A DNA stretch of 6,330 nt from Pleomorphochaeta sp964545735. Lineage in GTDB: Bacteria; Spirochaetota; Spirochaetia; Sphaerochaetales; Sphaerochaetaceae. Below the pieces are notes generated by a model, which searched no databases, was not told where the DNA came from, and saw only the letters and a program-made list of their open reading frames with translations. Shown piece by piece: positions 5,450-6,330 of the stretch. How positions within the stretch are numbered: the first letter of the stretch is position 1; each line of letters opens with the position of its first letter. Position numbers and translations under genes: made by a program. The stretch is taken from assembly GCA_964545735.1 (NCBI GenBank), contig CAZJGS010000140.1, positions 1-6,330 on the forward strand. The letters run 5' to 3'.

Positions 5450-6277
5450 ATGAGCAAAGATGTTGTATTAGTAACTGGAGCAAGTAGTGGTATTGGATTT
5501 CAAGCAGCTGTGGATTTAAAAAACAAAGGATATATTGTTTATGGTGCAGCAAGAAGAATGGACAAACTTAAAGCTTTAGAAGAATTAGGTGTTAATATTA
5601 TTTCCCTTGATGTTACTAATGATGAAAGCATGGTTCAATGCATTAAAACAATTACAGACAAAGAAGGAGTAATTGATGTTTTAATCAATAATGCTGGTTA
5701 TGGTAGTTTTGGTGCTATTGAAGATGTTGATTTAAAAGAGGGTAAGAGACAAGTTGATGTAAATTTATTTGGGCTAGCTAGAATGACTCAATTAGTTCTT
5801 CCCTTTATGAGAGCGAAAAGAAAAGGTAGAATTATAAATATTTCATCTGTTGGTGGTAAAGTTCATACTCCTTTTGGAGCCTGGTATCATGCAACAAAAT
5901 TCGCAGTTGAAGGATTTAGTGATTGTTTAAGAATGGAAGTAAAAGAATTTAATATTGAGGTTGTAGTAATAGAGCCTGGTGGAATTAAAACAGATTGGGG
6001 CATAATTGCTGGAAAGAATTTAGCTAAAACTAGTGGCAATGGAGCTTATAAAGAAAAGGCAAATAAAGCATCAAAGGCTCTAATTAATAATTATTCCTCA
6101 GGTAAGGGCTTAAGTGATTCCTCCGTAGTTGCTTGTGCTATTGTTAAAGCTGTTACAAAACGAAGGCCTAAAACTAGATATTTGATTGGAAAAAATGCAA
6201 AAGCTGTATTTATTATGAAACGATTATTAAGTGATAGAGCTTATGATAGAATGCTTATGCGTATAATGATTAAATAA
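5450..6277 (+). CDS. classical short-chain dehydrogenase/reductase (17beta-HSD-like SDR)
   Basis: This 275-residue cytosolic oxidoreductase has a complete classical SDR signature: cofactor motif TGASSGIG (9-16), D54-V55 for adenine contact, NNAG (80-83), and the catalytic tetrad N105, S133, Y146 and K150 (YHATK). The spacings equal those in FabG. PGG-I-x-T follows at 176-181. Two arginines (R35-R36) at the end of the second strand point to NADP(H) rather than NAD(H). The extended C-terminal region with KRLLSDRAYDRMLMR resembles the 17beta-HSD-like subgroup of generic bacterial SDRs, most with unknown substrate. The ribosome site CGGAGA (5438-5443) is well placed. It lies 86 bases after the Crp/Fnr gene on the same strand, with a possible promoter of its own. 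The substrate cannot be inferred; a keto or aldehyde group is all the family implies. Confidence 0.94.
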   Translation: MSKDVVLVTGASSGIGFQAAVDLKNKGYIVYGAARRMDKLKALEELGVNIISLDVTNDESMVQCIKTITDKEGVIDVLINNAGYGSFGAIEDVDLKEGKRQVDVNLFGLARMTQLVLPFMRAKRKGRIINISSVGGKVHTPFGAWYHATKFAVEGFSDCLRMEVKEFNIEVVVIEPGGIKTDWGIIAGKNLAKTSGNGAYKEKANKASKALINNYSSGKGLSDSSVVACAIVKAVTKRRPKTRYLIGKNAKAVFIMKRLLSDRAYDRMLMRIMIK

Positions 6278-6278
6278 A

Positions 6279-6330
6279 GGGGTTGTCAATAGTTTTGTGT
6301 AAATATTTTTCTATATTTTTACTCTTCCTT
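6279..6330. mobile_element. possible end of an IS256-family insertion sequence, truncated by the window edge
   Basis: Starting two bases after the dehydrogenase stop codon, the sequence reads GGGGTTGTCAATAG and continues TTTTGTGTAAA. This resembles the terminal inverted repeats of IS256-family (mutator-type transposase) elements in Firmicutes, which commonly carry TGTCAA followed by TTTTGTGTAAA. No transposase is visible because the window ends 52 bases in. The resemblance is from memory, and ordinary intergenic sequence is the alternative. No convincing terminator for the dehydrogenase is present here. Confidence 0.35.

Noticed and set aside
6300..6326. Terminator after the short-chain dehydrogenase from the imperfect pairing of TGTAAATAT with ATATTTTTAC
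   Set aside because: The pairing is gapped, nearly all A-T, and not followed by a T run, so it is too weak to call.

Overview
The window is AT-rich, with strong AGGAG-type ribosome binding sites, A/T-ending codons and AGA arginines. It carries an iron-dependent butanol/aldehyde dehydrogenase and a ferredoxin-domain membrane protein. Together these suggest a low-GC anaerobic Firmicute of the Clostridia; the species cannot be read from the sequence. Genes are tightly packed: seven protein genes, no RNA genes, and no gene-free stretch above about 210 bases.

Left block (1-3370). A YqhD/BdhA-type iron-containing alcohol dehydrogenase reads leftward (1292-126) and ends in a strong hairpin terminator (58-95). 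Diverging from it is an AraC-family regulator (1499-2368) whose N-terminal half resembles that of YqhC, the activator of yqhD in E. coli. The regulator is followed after 24 bases by an M19 dipeptidase (2393-3337), probably in the same transcript. The 206-base divergent spacer holds several symmetric or repeated elements that could be operators. I infer an aldehyde-responsive detoxification or fermentation module with a peptidase attached.

Middle block (3345-5363). A bidirectional terminator separates the dipeptidase from a leftward two-gene operon (4571-3391). Its genes overlap by 4 bases. They encode two paralogous half-size permeases that share the same LG-S/T-V/I-S/T-x-x-P-x-x-AFP motif, and the second carries a C-terminal single-cluster [4Fe-4S] ferredoxin domain. 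A divergent Crp/Fnr-family regulator (4728-5363), with no FNR-type cysteines and no cAMP-binding signature, is the likely local controller. Its leader has a good promoter (TTAACA-17-TATAAA) and a perfect 8-8-8 inverted repeat downstream of the predicted start. This permease/ferredoxin/Crp set is the least explained and most interesting part of the window.

Right block (5371-6330). A classical NADP-type short-chain dehydrogenase (5450-6277) follows the regulator after 86 bases that contain a long imperfect inverted repeat and a TATAAT box. Two bases after its stop codon begins a sequence that resembles the end of an IS256-family insertion sequence, cut off by the window edge.
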